Part shown: in pieces, positions 11,646-25,974 of the stretch
How positions within the stretch are numbered: the stretch's first letter is position 1
How the letters are laid out: each line of letters begins with the position of its first letter
Assembly (NCBI RefSeq): GCF_907164915.1
Contig: NC_061870.1
Location: forward strand, 29,177,348 to 29,241,347
Origin: Impatiens glandulifera
Lineage: Eukaryota > Streptophyta > Magnoliopsida > Ericales > Balsaminaceae
Direction: 5' to 3'
DNA: 64,000 nt
Made by a program: the position numbers and the translations under genes
The notes under the pieces: generated by a model
What the model saw: the letters and a program-made list of their open reading frames with translations, nothing else
The model's database searches: none
What the model was told of the DNA's origin: nothing

Positions 11646-12348
11646 TAGTGTTAATTTTGAAGAAATTGTAGAAATATACTTACAAATATTAATATAATGA
11701 CAAAATTTGAAGTTCTAAATGGAGTGAAAGTGGTGGTGTGGAGAGTAATGCATAGAGTATTGTGATCGATGAAAAGAGATAAGATAAAATAATGTTTTGA
11801 TTATGGTTGATTTTTTTTATAAATACATCCAAAATAGCTCTAATTTATGAATTTGAGAAGAAAAAAACAAATGGGATGTAGAGTGTGAACTAGATAGGTG
11901 CTGAAAAGAATGGCTAACAAATACCTCGAAATATGTGTATTTCTAATTTTCTACCACAGGTGGCTAGTTCCTCTGGGATTTGGGACCATTCATATTTCTG
12001 ACCGGACTGACTCTCAAAGAAGAGAACAAAATTACCCTGGTCCAGCTCATTCATTTTAGCATGACAAATTCATGTTCCAGATCCCTCTTGCAGAATCAGA
12101 AAATCCCAAATTATAGGGCCGACCGAATACAGGATTTTGATATAAAAAAAGAAATCAATCTGATTCGAGAATTAATAATAGAATAGATGAATGTAGGAAA
12201 ACAACTAAAACCATAGTGACATAAACAGAGCACTGACTGCAATTTATTAATGTTGCAAACTATTATTAATAGATAAGATCCAAGTCACGAAATACAGCAA
12301 ATGAAAATAACCATGGTTTTTATTTATAAACCCTAAAGTGACACTCAT
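11646..12348. other. Intergenic region 3' of the glutaredoxin gene
   Basis: No supported gene. 11980-12186 is an open frame of 68 codons in a less AT-rich patch (11950-12180), but it shows no recognisable domain, signal or splice context. It could be a decayed gene fragment. Confidence 0.4.
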
Positions 12349-13467
<1,119 letters not shown>

Positions 13468-15159
13468 CTAGATAGATACACAAAGAATTTGCGCGATATG
13501 GGACTAGTGCAAAGCAGAAGAAACAGCAGACAAATGTGATGTTTTTTTAGCTTCAGTTGCTATATATATATATTAGGGTTACAAAAATATATAGACAGGG
13601 GGTGACGTGGCCCTTTGCATTGTCGTGAAAGAGGACATAATACCACCACAAAAATTATTTGGTCAATTAAATAATTAAAAAATCTAACAAATTAAAATAG
13701 TTGTCCACTCTTGACCGACAATGATAGATAATTTTTTTTTTAATTTAATAAAAATTAAAAATTTTGTATATATTAAATAAAATTATTTTCAATTAAGATT
13801 ATAATAATGAATATCCTTACAAAAAAAAAAAAAAAATCTGAAAAAATAAAATTCTGTCCTAAATGAATTAAAAAAAGAAAGTTAATATTATTATAAAAAA
13901 TAAATAAAGGTAATTTCGATGGAGTCAAACTTATCGGGCATTGCCCAAATCTCAAGTTTGTCTATGATATCACGATTTGTTTCAAAAATAATTGATATTA
14001 ACATATATTATATATATTTTCAATTAATAAAAAATAAAATATTTTTAAAAATTCAATTTAAAATATAAAAAACATTATAATAATTAAACAATTTAAATAC
14101 CCAAATTACCTATATTTTCGTTAAACAGTATATTTTTTCCATATAATAAAATACTTTAATTTTATTTTTAATACAAAAAAAATATTACAATAATTAAACC
14201 AGATAAACTACTAATGAATTGCGTATCTGGGAAAAAGTCAATTTCAATAAATCATCAGTGACGTTCTTGGCTAATATTCCATTTGACATCTCATTAAACA
14301 ATTTTATGCCATCATTATCATGATTTCAAATTCAATCAACAATAGTATTTTACAAGAGAATAAAACTAATGAAAAACATCATACAATTACAATTTTAAAT
14401 TGAGATAGATAAAAAATGAAACTTAAAAAAAACATATATATATTAAGTAGAATTGGAATTGCATTTGCATTTCAATTATTTATTTTAAACAACCAAACAA
14501 AGATTTGAAATTATACCTCAATTTCAATTCTAATTCCTACCTAATCATAGCATACCGAAAATGAATTAAGATTTTCTTTTGGTTGGGATGAAAAATAAAA
14601 TTTAGAAAATGGAAAATGGACATATAGAGCTAATTGAATGGAAAGGAAATCTTTTCTTTTATATAACCATTGAGAAAATAAAAACTATAACAATTACTCT
14701 ATTGGCATGACTTAGTAAAAATGTCAAAACAACATCAAGCCTAAAAAGAAAGTAAATACCCAAGAATCTCAATGTTCAGAAAACCTAAAAACAAGTATCT
14801 CTTACCCACAATCAGCTAAGACCTAAGAGATCAAAGGTCTCAAGTTTGGTTCCACAAAGAACGCCTGATTTAAAAGGGGTTTATGACTGTGGTGGGTCAT
14901 TTTAGTTACACGGGGGAATAAACCCCGATCACACAAAAACAAAAACAAATCTCTTAACAAGTAGTCTAGACATTGCAAGGATGTATGATGTGATTATTGG
15001 GATCAAGCTCTTAATAACAAGATCTATCCCAAAGTAAATATTTCTGCACGCTGTATTGGGGCCATAAGTTTTGGCTTACATGTTTTGTTATTGAAAGAAC
15101 CTCATGAAACTAATCAAAAGTTAAGAAAGACTCTTGATTCTCGCTCAAGTTATAGAAAC
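13468..15159. other. Intergenic region between glutaredoxin 5' end and ICDH 3' end
   Basis: Contains the glutaredoxin promoter (a run of TATATATATATA at about 13560-13571, roughly 95 bp above its ATG) and, from about 14900, the likely 3' UTR of the isocitrate dehydrogenase. The rest is AT-rich with no supported gene, RNA or repeat. The reverse ORF at 13773-13955 is low complexity. Confidence 0.5.
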
Positions 15160-18100
15160 CTACACGGGTACAGTTGTCTGAAGTTTCGAATTGAGATTTT
15201 CAGCAACCGCATCAATAAATTCTTCTGTATTCAGATAGGATTCCCTTGATACCCTAAACCAGAAAAATAAATTAGCATCCATAACATCAAACAAAGGAAT
15301 AACCTACTTAAACTAGATCTGCAATTAATCAGTTGGATACAAACAACAAATTGTAGAGAATCATGTGACAATGGCCAATATCAAACCATACCAATCGGGT
15401 AAACAAAATATTCATATTCAATTTGACCATTCATATTGTGTTCCTAATCAATCCTTATTTTCATTAAGTGCTATAAAAGAGGCATTACCCTATAATAAGA
15501 TAGCATGGAAAAGAACAGAGAAGATCATTGATCTTGATTGCCCTTTGATCATTTAAAGATGAAGTATTTGAAGAACATTTGAAGGAAAAGCTCTTAACAA
15601 GTTAACAATGATAGAATAATAATATGATTGTACTTCACCAGCTTTTCATCATCATTCTAAAGGGTGGGAGCATTTTCAACATCGTCAATGAGATGATCAG
15701 TAGTCCTTTTTTAGGTGATTGGGGTATTGTAAGTAATACCTTTACTTTATTAAAAAAATGCCACTTACTTGGAGCCATGAATCAAAAGAGCTAGATCTTT
15801 GGTCATTTTCCCTGATTCCACGGTTTCTACACATCCAGCCTCTAGTTTGTGAGCAAAATCCAATAACCTTTCATTATTATCTAGTTTAGCCCTGACAAAG
15901 AATGATTACTTGTTAGAATCACCAGAAAATAACAAATGAACAGAAATAATAATAATTAGCCTCTGTTTTCCTTGAAAAAAAATCTTACTCCACCAAACAA
16001 GCCTTCAGGCGTGAGTGTATAGTAGACTATATAGGAAAAATAAGGAGACGGCGTTACTTTATGTACAAACATCATGGTTTACCTGTGTGCCAAACCACGG
16101 GTCCATGCAAATATAGAAGCAATGCTATTTGTACTGGTTTCTTGACCTCTTTGGTGCACCCGAAAATGACGAGTGACAGTACCATGAGCCGCCTCTGCTT
16201 CCAGTGTCTTACCATCAGAAGATAGCTGCAGCCATTATGTGCTAAGTTAATTCATCGTCACAAACCAGGACTTATATTAGAAAAAAAAAAAACATTAACT
16301 AATCAACAACACAAACCAAAACTGAAGTCATCATGCCCAATGAACCAAAACCTGCACAATGCCAACAAATAGAATAAATAAAAAAGAAGATTTAACTATG
16401 TTTTCCAAGAAACCATGAAAAAAGGCAGAAACATGAATCGTCACTCAATGCCTATAGTATTATATACATCATGATGTCTAATCTAAAAATAATGCAAAAA
16501 CTAAAATATGTATCGCTAGTGGTCTACTGAAATTCAGAGCATAAAATGCACCTTAGAATAAGAAGACTTTCAGACTAGATATCCTCATCCAGGTCATATT
16601 AACAAATATGATTCTAGGTTAAAAAAAAGTAAAAATAATATGATACTCTTAGAGAAGATGTCTTAAAAGGCACCGACCGAAACATATGAACCCAAATTGT
16701 CAAAATTTCTGACTCAATGTGTAATTTAACTCCATGTGGAAATTCACAATGTAGACTATTTTTTAAGATAAACAAAGGAAATTACAGTCTGAAAGCAAAC
16801 TCAAAATTACATATTCGTATAAAGAAAATGTGGATTTCCGGCCTATAAGCCCCATTACCTTGAGCAAGTAAATCACTCTGGACATCACCATCGTAGTTTT
16901 TGCAAGCCCATACATAACCGCCTTCACTTTTCAAACAATAAGCCACCATGTCATCTATTAACCGATGTTCATACCTATTTGGAACAGAATATATGAACCT
17001 CTGAGAGAAATATGTTGAGGACAAGCACCAAGGATAGAATTTAGAAACTAACCATATCGAGCTTTCTTCAAACTTCTGCTTCCAGTTCTCCTCGTATACT
17101 TCCTGAAATATGTCTTTGAACCTTCAATAGGCAAATACAATTAGTGCAATATTTGGATGACAATAAAGAATGATATGAGATTTACCAGTTACCTGCCATC
17201 ATACTTCTTGAGAATTGTATTTTTTGTACTCAAGTAAAGAGGCCATTTCTTTGAAAGTGCCATTGACATCGATGATTCGGCAAAAGCTCGAATTGACTTG
17301 AATGAAGTTCAAAAAACAAAATCAAAATGTCAAGGTGGATAATTTGCAATATAACATGCCTACTAAGAATCATCAGTAATAAGACCAACCTCATCAACAT
17401 TATACATAGAAAGGGCAACACCAGGTCCTTGAAAATCATATACATCCAGCTCAATTGGCTTGTCACCGTTTTGAGGGACTGATACAGAGCAGGACTACAT
17501 AGTCAGATTCTTTTATTACGACACAAAAGAGCAGAATGTATGGCATGGAGTGTGGAATATATCTGTCTTATAGGCCTGCTCACCAAACACCATTTTAAGC
17601 TTTCCTGGTCCATTAATCACTGTGTCAGTGGCACGATACTGATCTCCAAAAGCATGCCTCCCAATACAGATCGGTTTCTTCCAACCTGCAATTCAAGAAA
17701 CTATATATTATGATGGTTCATCGCCCCATGAGTCATGCAAAAAATGCCAAGAAATTACCTGGAACAATCCGTGGAATGTTCTTGCATAATATAGGTTCAC
17801 GGAAAACAGTGCCTACAAAAATTAAAGTTGCCAGAATGAATCAAGTTTAAAGTCAGTTCTAGAATTATAATTCAATTTTATAAGAATGAATTGAATTACA
17901 ATTATCCTTAAGTTTGGAGAAATCGTAGAATTGCAATTCAGAAGTGAGAATGATGAAATTGAAATTTAAAAACCATATACATTCAAATTACTTATTTTAA
18001 GTTATCAAAAAAAAACAAAGGATTTGGAATTGGACCCCACTTCCAATACTATTCCAATCCCCCAGAACCAAACATAGGCCTAAAAGAACTATAGAAGATT

Positions 18101-19489
18101 GTATTAGCTTCTTGTGTCTTCTAGTCAAACAGGTCAACAGAGAAAGAACAATGTACTAATTAGTTAATAAACCAAAACTGCCCTAAGGAAATAGATTTTA
18201 TCAATGAGAGATACCACAAAATACCTCCATTGTCTAATATTAGAGAGCAAAGATGTTGGGTTACTGTTCTTTGTATGATTAAAGAGAGTAAGCTGTAACA
18301 CCTAATTACCTACTGCGACATCATTAACATCAACTTAGAAAAATCAGGGGAAAACAAACCATTTAGTATATTTCTTATAGTGCCATTGGGACTCCTCCAC
18401 ATAGACTTGAGTCCAAATTCCTTGACTCTGGTCTCATCTGCAACATGTGCAGCACAAAATGAAACAAAGATATAGTTATACTGTGATGATAACATATTAA
18501 TGTCGCAAGATGGCAGTAGAGTAAAGCAGCTAGGGTCATTAACCTGGAGTTATTGTTGCACATTTTACTGCAACATTATACCTGCAGATCCAATATCACA
18601 AGGTTAAGCAAATCTATGGAATACACAGCAATTGTCAAATCACAACAAAATATTCAGTTGCAAAATTCAGATGGCCCCTCCCTAAAACTACATCGGCTCT
18701 AATTCAACTGTATAACCTCTGTTTCAAAATGAAGGATATATTGATATGCACATTCAAAATCAGACTCTACTTTGTTATTGTTGATGTGTTTCACATCTCT
18801 AGCATAATATGTTCAAATTGACATGTTACTTTAGTCATGTGAAACTATGACTCTTCTCTGCTTGCACCAAACCCCAGTTATACAAATTAACAAAAGCCTG
18901 AAATAAATTGAAAATGGGATAGGACCCACTTAAGAGTAGCTTCAGCACTTTCCACTGTCACTTTATCATCAGTAGCATCACGATTCAGTATCCCTAAGTC
19001 AAAATACTTAGTTTCCAGGTCCACATATGGAAAAATCAGCTGCAATTAAACAAATTATCCAATTCAGAGCTTCATACGACAACTCAATGAAAGAAAATGT
19101 TAATATTTGTACCTTTTCTTTAATCATTGACCAAATAACTCTCGTCATCTCATCACCTATGATAAAAAAAAAAAAAAATCAAAAGAAGACTTTAAGAATA
19201 TCAAAAATATTAACTGGGTAATCAAGTGAAGTTATAATCGATTACCATCCATTTCTACAATGGGATTCTGAACCTTGACTTTGTTAAAATTGGAGGGAGA
19301 TGAGAAGCAACGAATAGAGTGTTTGGAGAAACTGTTGTAAGAGAAGGAAACGCGATTCTTAATACGGGTACCATTGAAGAGGTTTGGAGTGGAGGCTAGA
19401 AACGAAGAAAGGTTGTTTCGGAGTGAGACCGAAGACGCCGAATAGGAAATTGCTCCGCCGGACATGGCGTATAGACGGCGGAGTAGCAT
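15160..19489 (-). CDS. ICDH: NADP-dependent isocitrate dehydrogenase, organellar
   Basis: Fifteen exons on the minus strand: 19489-19246, 19156-19113, 19039-18930, 18581-18544, 18437-18360, 17812-17759, 17685-17584, 17478-17390, 17296-17193, 17121-17053, 16974-16859, 16351-16317, 16225-16083, 15891-15769 and 15253-15160. Together they total 1443 bp and 480 residues, with every junction in phase. It oxidatively decarboxylates isocitrate to 2-oxoglutarate with NADP+. Visible motifs are [16 protein letters not shown] near the start of the domain, [13 protein letters not shown] (substrate-binding loop), [31 protein letters not shown] (metal-binding aspartates) and [12 protein letters not shown] (NADP site). 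The first ~70 residues are Ser/Arg/Asn-rich with few acids, a plastid and/or mitochondrial presequence, which separates it from the cytosolic paralog. The start used is the upstream ATG at 19489; a second in-frame ATG lies eight codons later. A 35-bp micro-exon (16317-16351) is supported by the conserved [11 protein letters not shown]. Confidence 0.95.
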
Positions 19490-20221
19490 TCGGATGATTC
19501 TTCAGACTTTTGTTGTGTCCGGTGTTGGCTGCTGTAGACAACCTGGATTCAGGAACTTCTTGTTTTTAACCATTTTAATATTTCATATCAATATTAACAA
19601 AAATAATTAATTAATTTATAACTACTATGTAATGACTTGTTTAGACTTTCTCAGATCCAGATTTTTGAAACATATATTTTAAATATCTTATTAAATATTT
19701 TTTAATATATTTTAACAATATATATATTAATAAATTTAATAATATTTGTTGGTTGAAAATATATAATTATTATCCAACACGAAATACAAACAAAAATATA
19801 GTTTCATAAATAATACCATTGTAGTTATTTTTTGGGGATTTTTTATTAGATTTTTAATATTTGTTTTAATATAAAATGTATGATCACTCGTAATAATAAT
19901 ATCCATTTCAACTTTTAAAATTTAAAAGGTTACAAGTTAAAATCCAACCATACAACTGTATTATAATATAAAATTAATTTTTTAATATTTTATTAATGAC
20001 ATGAAAACATAATTTTCAATTTCATTTAAAATACTTTGTTTAATAATTGAACAATTAACATTTTTTTAATCACTCAGATTATTTAAGCTATTTTAGTAAT
20101 TTAGAATATTATATAATTTTAGATCCATAAAATATTAGATTTTAATAACAAAGGAGATATAAGTAATTGATTAATAAATTTAAAATTTAATATGGGTAAG
20201 AATTATAAATTATAAATATAA
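19490..20221. other. AT-rich intergenic DNA upstream of ICDH
   Basis: Contains the ICDH promoter side (ICDH is transcribed leftward from 19489) and then low-complexity AT-rich sequence. No gene or clear regulatory site was identified. Confidence 0.5.
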
Positions 20222-21042
20222 TCGGAAAAAAGTTCACATGTAGATGTACAACTAGCTTTAGATCATTTAAACATACATACTATATGAAAAATAAATTCTT
20301 ATTTTAATAAATAAAGTTAATTTTTATTTTTTTATTTATATATTTTTAATTAAATATTAATATATTTTATCTCTCCTTTTCTTTTTATTAATTAAACAAT
20401 TTAAATTTATCTCATTCTTAAATTTTATATTATTTTTATATTTTTCTTAGTCCTTAAAATATTATTTTTTAAAAGATTTTAACAACTTATTTATGAATTT
20501 TATAATGTTATTTAATTTAATATGAACAAAATTGAAAGTAATAATTTTTTGTTTAATTTTTTATTCATGACTTATAATAGTAAAAAATATTGTTTAGTCT
20601 AATATTTGATTATTACTTTTTTGTTGTTTGATTATGAGTTGCTATTATTATTCAATGCTTAATTATTAATTAATTTGTTTTTGTATTGAAAGATTTTTAT
20701 ATTGAAAGATTTTTGTTGATGAATATATTCCATCATTGGAACCAAACAATTAAAACAATTAATAATTAATGTTAATATAAGAAAAAGAAACATAAAGTTA
20801 AAATAATATATATATATATATATATAATAATAAAATAAGAAATTTATGAAAAAGTTAAAAATAGAGAGTCGATTAATTAATGAAAATGAATGGTAGAAAA
20901 AATATATTAATATTTAATTAATAAATATATAAATTAAAAAATAAAAATTAACTTTGTTTACTAAGTTAAATAAGTCTATTTTTATAATACGTATGTTTAA
21001 ATGATCTTTTATTAATATATACGTGTAAGTGAGCTTTTTCTC
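20222..21042. mobile_element. 821-bp TIR element (MITE-like)
   Basis: The two ends are inverted copies. The left end GGAAAAAAGTTCAC at about 20224 matches the complement of the right end GTGAGCTTTTTCTC at about 21029-21042. The shared block AGATCATTTAAACATAC (20260s) matches GTATGTTTAAATGATCTTTT (about 20990). Similarity continues inward for more than 100 bp. AATATAA occurs immediately outside both ends (20215-20221 and 21043-21049), a candidate 7-bp target duplication. The interior is AT-rich and non-coding with an (AT)n run at about 20805-20826. The superfamily is not determined. Confidence 0.55.
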
Positions 21043-21360
21043 AATATAACCATAGCTCGTTTATATGAAACGTGGCGACTTTCAACGAAACAAAATGTTA
21101 TACAAATATTATTATGATGATGGAAGAAAGCGAAAGGTGTTAGATTAAATTAAATAAAGAAAAAAGTAAAACTAATTAAAAGAGAAATAATTAGTTAAGG
21201 AAAAACATTTTAATAAACTTAGGTAAATAAGTTTAATTCAATATGACATAGTTTTCATGATGTGGTCTGAACAAAAATAAGTTATAGTCCGAACAAACTA
21301 ACCTATGGTTTGAACAAGAACTAAGTTGTGTAATTTGTCTTTGTATATGTACAACCCAAA

Positions 21361-21940
21361 AGACGTAGCGCGAGTAGACGGAGTCTGAACTTCATCAGAC
21401 GGGTTGTCTGAAGAAGAGCGCGAGCATACGGAGTCTGAACTTCATCAGACAGGTTGTCTGAAGAAGAGCGCGAGCATACGGAGTCTGAACTTCATCAGAC
21501 GGGTTGTCTGAAGAAGAGCGCGAGCAGACGGAGTCTGAACTTCATCAGACGGGTTGTCTGAATAAGAGCGCGACCAGACGGAGTCTGAACTTCATCAGAC
21601 GGGTTGTCTGAAGAAGAGCGCGAGCAGACAGAGTCTGAACTTCATCAGACGGGTTGTTTGAAGAAGAGCGCGAGCAGATGGAGTCTGTACTTCATCAGAC
21701 GAATTATCTGAAGAAGAGCGTGAGCAGACGGAGTCTGAACTTCATCAAACGGGTTGTCTAAAGAAAAGCGTGAGTAGACAGAGTCTGAACGTCAGCAAAT
21801 GGGTTGTTTGAAGAAGATCGCAAACAGACGGAGTCTAAACTTCATCAAATGCTCTGGTCTGAAGAAGCATTAGCAGACGTCTAGGCTTCAACAGACGCTC
21901 TAGTCTGAAGAAGCACTAGCAGACGTCTAGGCTTCAATAG
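21361..21940 (+). repeat. 50-bp minisatellite, 10 in-register copies plus decayed ones
   Basis: GAGTCTGAAC-type starts occur every 50 bp at 21381, 21431, 21481, 21531, 21581, 21631, 21681, 21731, 21781 and 21831. Copies in the middle are nearly identical and the right-hand ones are increasingly diverged, passing into shorter derivatives to about 21940. Each unit holds self-complementary words (GTCTGAA...TTCATCAGAC, GTCTGAAG), so single copies can fold into small hairpins. It directly abuts the LTR-like sequence to the right and may be part of it. Confidence 0.92.
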
Positions 21941-22231
21941 AAGACTAAAGCAGCGCCTGCTCATCTTCTTTGCTCTTCGCCCGATAAGCGGTACACTACC
22001 ACATCAGCACGCACAATAATCAACGGAATATTACCACATGTTAATATTCAGATTCGACTGTTGCATTAACTAATGCATCATTTATACAAACCTTCTAAAA
22101 AGCTCAATAGTCACACGTTATTCAGGTAGGGCTACGATACTCAAGTGCGACTACAACACTCAAGGAGAGCTACGCTACATCAGCACGCGAAGCTCTACAA
22201 CACGTCATCATTGAATGCAAAACGGTTTTGA

Positions 22232-22278
<47 letters not shown>

Positions 22279-22851
22279 ATCTTAATCAAGAAGGGGTTGG
22301 ATATGTTGGACACATTGCTGGACAAATTACCGTATTTATTCAAGATTACTCTCTCACTATCCTAAGTGTAATTCACATACACTGTACTTTCTACTAAGAT
22401 AAGCTGAGAGAGAAATTGTTGTAATATATGTTAAGAATATTAAGCGTTGTAAGCTGAGCAGAGGGTGTATGTTCAATAGAGTGAAAGTTAGGAGTTCAGA
22501 ACATGTATTGTTAAGTCCTGGGTTTCTGATCGAGCTTGTGTAGAGGCTATGCAAGTTAAAGTCTTCTAGTGTATCCTTCTGGTAACAGAAGAAGGGTGAC
22601 GTAGGGGTTTTTATCTCCGAACATCCATAAACAACTTCGTGTTCATTTCTTACTTTCTTATTCATTCTGCATCAATACGCTTCAAATCTAGCGAGTTATT
22701 CCGCACTTGAATCTGATTCAAGAGTTCGCGAAGATTTGTCACGAGAATAGAAACAGTTCTTAACCTATAATAGGGTTAAACCGAATTGAAAGTCGATAGT
22801 CGTTCAACAACACTCAAACCCCATCGGTTGTTGTTGATGCCGATCCCAACA
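21941..22851 (+). mobile_element. Copia-type LTR remnant
   Basis: The right half reads like the R/U5 part of a plant Ty1/Copia (SIRE-like) LTR: GTGACGTAGGGGTTTTTATC at about 22597, then CATCCATAAACAACTTCGTG, CATTCTGCATCAATACGC and a terminus CCGATCCCAACA at 22840-22851. A (TA)n microsatellite interrupts it at 22234-22276. No gag, pol, second LTR or primer-binding site is adjacent, so a truncated or solo LTR is likely. The left boundary is uncertain and may lie before the minisatellite. Confidence 0.45.
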
Positions 22852-23770
22852 AAAGGTAAATCTAAACCTTTTGTGGGAACCTAGTAACCAAAGTCAATAT
22901 TAGTGTTGAAATCTGGAAAGAATTATCCTTAGTCGATGGTTAGTAAAAACACTGAAAAATGTAAATGAATCATCTACATATATTGACAAAATAATAAAAA
23001 TTCATACCAATTATGTGAGAATAAATATAAAAGTTCATTCATATGAAAATTAATATTTGATTGAAAAAATGAAAAATAACTCAAAATCTGATTATTTAAT
23101 CTCATTTACGGTTACAAAATTAACGGATACAGACTCAAGAAATTTCTTACTACTATAAGTCATGAATCATTAATATAATCGAAAGTTGTAAGCAACAAAC
23201 GATCCACTATCAAGATCCACTATCAATTGGGAGTATTATTCCAACTATAAAAATCTAAGATACTAAAACCGATCTAACTAAACAAGATAATAGATTGAAA
23301 AAAATACAATATTAAGTCAAATCTAAGTAATGAAAAAAAAGATAACTCCTTTACTAAATAATAAATAAATAAATAAATAAAGTACTTCCTCTATACTTTA
23401 TTCTTGTAGAGTTCTTGAGAAAAACTAAAAATTAATGCCTATAACCTATCTATATTTTAAAATATTAAGATATTAATTCTTTTTACATGTCTTCTCCAAT
23501 ATTTAAATCACATAGAAACAAACATATATTATGAAATTAGTAAGGTAGCTACAAAATTCAAAATTTATCTCAAATTTGGTTTCTCTTCTCCACATAATAT
23601 AAATTGATCGTATGCATGTTATTCACAAATTAAAGATCACAAGTTACGAAATTGGCATAGCCATAACAAATAAAGACAAAAAATTTACAAAAAAATCAAA
23701 AATAACTAAGGACAAACTTAAACCAGTCTCTATAGAAGATCATCATCGTCCTCAAGTAGGTTACATCAAA
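22852..23770. other. Intergenic region and promoter side of NRT2.7-like gene
   Basis: AT-rich with a short TAAA/ATAA microsatellite (about 23365-23385). The open frame continues upstream of the nitrate transporter start to 23612, but that part is Lys-rich and unlike the family. No other gene is seen. Confidence 0.5.
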
Positions 23771-25241
23771 ATGGAACCAGAAAACCAAAATCCATACTCC
23801 ATTAACGTCGATTCCGACCTCAAAGCCACCGAATTCCGCCTCTTCTCCATTTCCTCCCCTCACATGAAAGCCTTTCATCTAGCTTGGTTCTCTCTCTTCG
23901 CCTGTTTCTTCTCCACTTTCTCCATCCCACCACTCCTCGCCGTCATCCGTCAAGACATAAACCTCTCCGATTCCGACATCGGCACCGCCGGAATCGCCTC
24001 CTTCCTCGGTTCCATCTTCTCACGTCTAGCCATGGGTCCAATCTGCGACTTCATCGGCCCACGCACCGCCTCCGCCGTCATCTCCATCCTCACCGCACCG
24101 GCAATCCTCTCAATGTCATTCGTCTCCACCGCAAAATCATTTATCCTCATCCGCTTCTTCATCGGTTTCTCACTCGCAAACTTCATCGCAAATCAATTCT
24201 GGATGAGTTGTATGTTCTCCGGCAACGTAGTCGGCTTAGCCAACGGCTTCGCCGCCGGTTGGGCCAACGTCGGCGGCGGTTTTACCCAACTTATAATGCC
24301 TTTAATTTACTCATTCATCTCCAATTTCTTAAACATCCCATCTTCTACCGCCTGGCGTATTTCCTTCATCTTCCCTGCAATCTTCCAAATTCTCACCGCC
24401 GTTTTAGTATTAACCTTCGGACAAGACCTGCCGGACGGAAAATACAAAAGACCACCAATTCGAAATTCAATCGATCCAATTAACAACAAAAGGGTAGTAA
24501 TCGACGTTATCTTAAATGGGTTTTCAAATTACAGAGGATGGATATTGGGTTTGATATACGGATCATGTTTCGGCGTAGAATTAACTACCGACAACATACT
24601 AGCTGGGTATTTCTATAACCGGTTCGGCGTTGATGTAAAGGCGGCGGGGGCGATTGCGGCGAGTTTTGGGTTGATGAATTTAGTGTCAAGACCGGGTGGC
24701 GGTGTGATTTCAGATGAGATGGGGAGGCGATTTGGGATGAGAGGGAGATTATGGGGGTTGTGGATAGTATTAGCAATGGCCGGAGCGTTTTGCGTTTTGT
24801 TGGGAAGGGTAAACTCGTTATGGGGATCGGTTATAGTGATGTGTTTGTTTTCATTGTTTGTTCAAGCTGCTTCTGGTCTGACATTTGGTGTGGTTCCTTT
24901 TGTTTCTAAAAGGTAATTACAAGAAGAATTTGTAGCTTGAATGTTTGATGGATTATTTGAAAATAGAATTGTAATGAAAATAGTGTTTGTTGTGTAGGTC
25001 TTTGGGAGTGATATCTGGTATGACGGGATGTGGTGGGACGGTGGGAGCTGTGGTGACGCAATTGGTTCTGTTTTCAGGATCGCAGAAATTCTCGACACAA
25101 GAAGGAATTTCTTTAATGGGGATCTTTATGATTGCGTCATCTATGTCTATAGGTTTCATTTACTTTCCTCACTTGGGTGGAATGTTTTGTGCCCCTAATT
25201 CCCTCTACCCATCTGATCCAAACTACCATTTGCTCCATTAA
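23771..25241 (+). CDS. NRT2.7: High-affinity nitrate transporter, NRT2.7-like
   Basis: Exons 23771-24912 and 24998-25241; the AG|GT junction is in phase, giving 461 residues. It is a major facilitator of the nitrate/nitrite porter family with about 12 hydrophobic segments. Visible signatures are RLAMGPICDFIGPR in the loop after TM2-3, the NNP motif AGWANVGGGFTQL in TM5, RPGGGVISDEMGRRFGMRGR in the TM8-9 loop, and SGMTGCGGTVGAVV in TM11. The N-terminal text SSPHMKAFHLAWFSLFACFF and the second-half motif GVELTTDN are closest to Arabidopsis NRT2.7, a tonoplast transporter that loads nitrate into seeds; other NRT2 proteins differ more here. The ATG at 23771 (MEPENQ...) is chosen over the in-frame ATG at 23612 because homologs begin with MEP and the intervening residues are not conserved. 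The C-terminal tail is short compared with about 490 residues in Arabidopsis. Confidence 0.93.
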
Positions 25242-25974
25242 TTATTTGTTATTCAAAAAAATTGTAGCATTTGGGCTGGCTGATGTTAATACTATAATTG
25301 GCACAGATTAGTCTTCTTGTCCACAAATAATTGTCATTTGAATAGAGAAAATGGTTTGGTTTAGTCCATTATTTTGGGAAGAGGTTGAAAAAAAATTTAA
25401 ACTTGATTTAAGAAAAAAAAATTATGTATAGTACAAATGAATCAATGTGAATTTTATGTTTTAAGAATTAAAAAAAAAAAAGTAAATATTGAATTAAAAT
25501 TAAGAAATTAGTATAACTTAAAAAAAAAATCTGGGTAAAGAAATTTGTCTTAGAGAAATTTGTCCCTAAGTAAATATTGTCATTCTTATACAAATGATGT
25601 CAAACTATTTAATGTAGATAAAATATTCTGAAAAAAATTAAAATATATTCTTACCACACATTTTTATTATATATATATTAGCATGAATTGTATTTTCGTG
25701 GATAAAAATATATACGGTATATTATTTATCTATAAATATTAGATTAAATTTAATGTTAACATATATTTTATCTTTTCGACACCCATTTAACCCTTCAATA
25801 TACCTCTTTATCTTTAGGCAAATCACTCACTGACCATAATCTTGTGACTCACACTTTTTCATATACTTATTTATCCCTCGACAAATCACTCACCAATCTT
25901 AGTCTACCTCTCTTTTACTCTCACTTCAACAAATCAACAATCAATTTCAATTGATCATAGATCTCTTATCCAAC
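25242..25974. other. Intergenic region after NRT2.7-like gene
   Basis: 3' flank of the transporter, AT-rich, with no gene or structured repeat recognised until the left edge of the repeat unit around 25975. Confidence 0.5.

Noticed and set aside
11980..12186. 68-codon ORF in a less AT-rich patch
   Set aside because: No recognisable motif, splice signal or duplicate; cannot be told from chance.
21361..21940. Possible CRISPR-like array
   Set aside because: Repeats are contiguous 50-bp units without unique spacers, in a plant nuclear genome; it is a minisatellite.
21250..22851. Full-length LTR retrotransposon
   Set aside because: No TG start with matching end, primer-binding site, gag/pol or second LTR was found; kept only as an LTR remnant.
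23884..24483. 199-codon Arg/His-rich ORF
   Set aside because: Frame shadow of the NRT2.7-like gene, whose reading frame matches a known family throughout.
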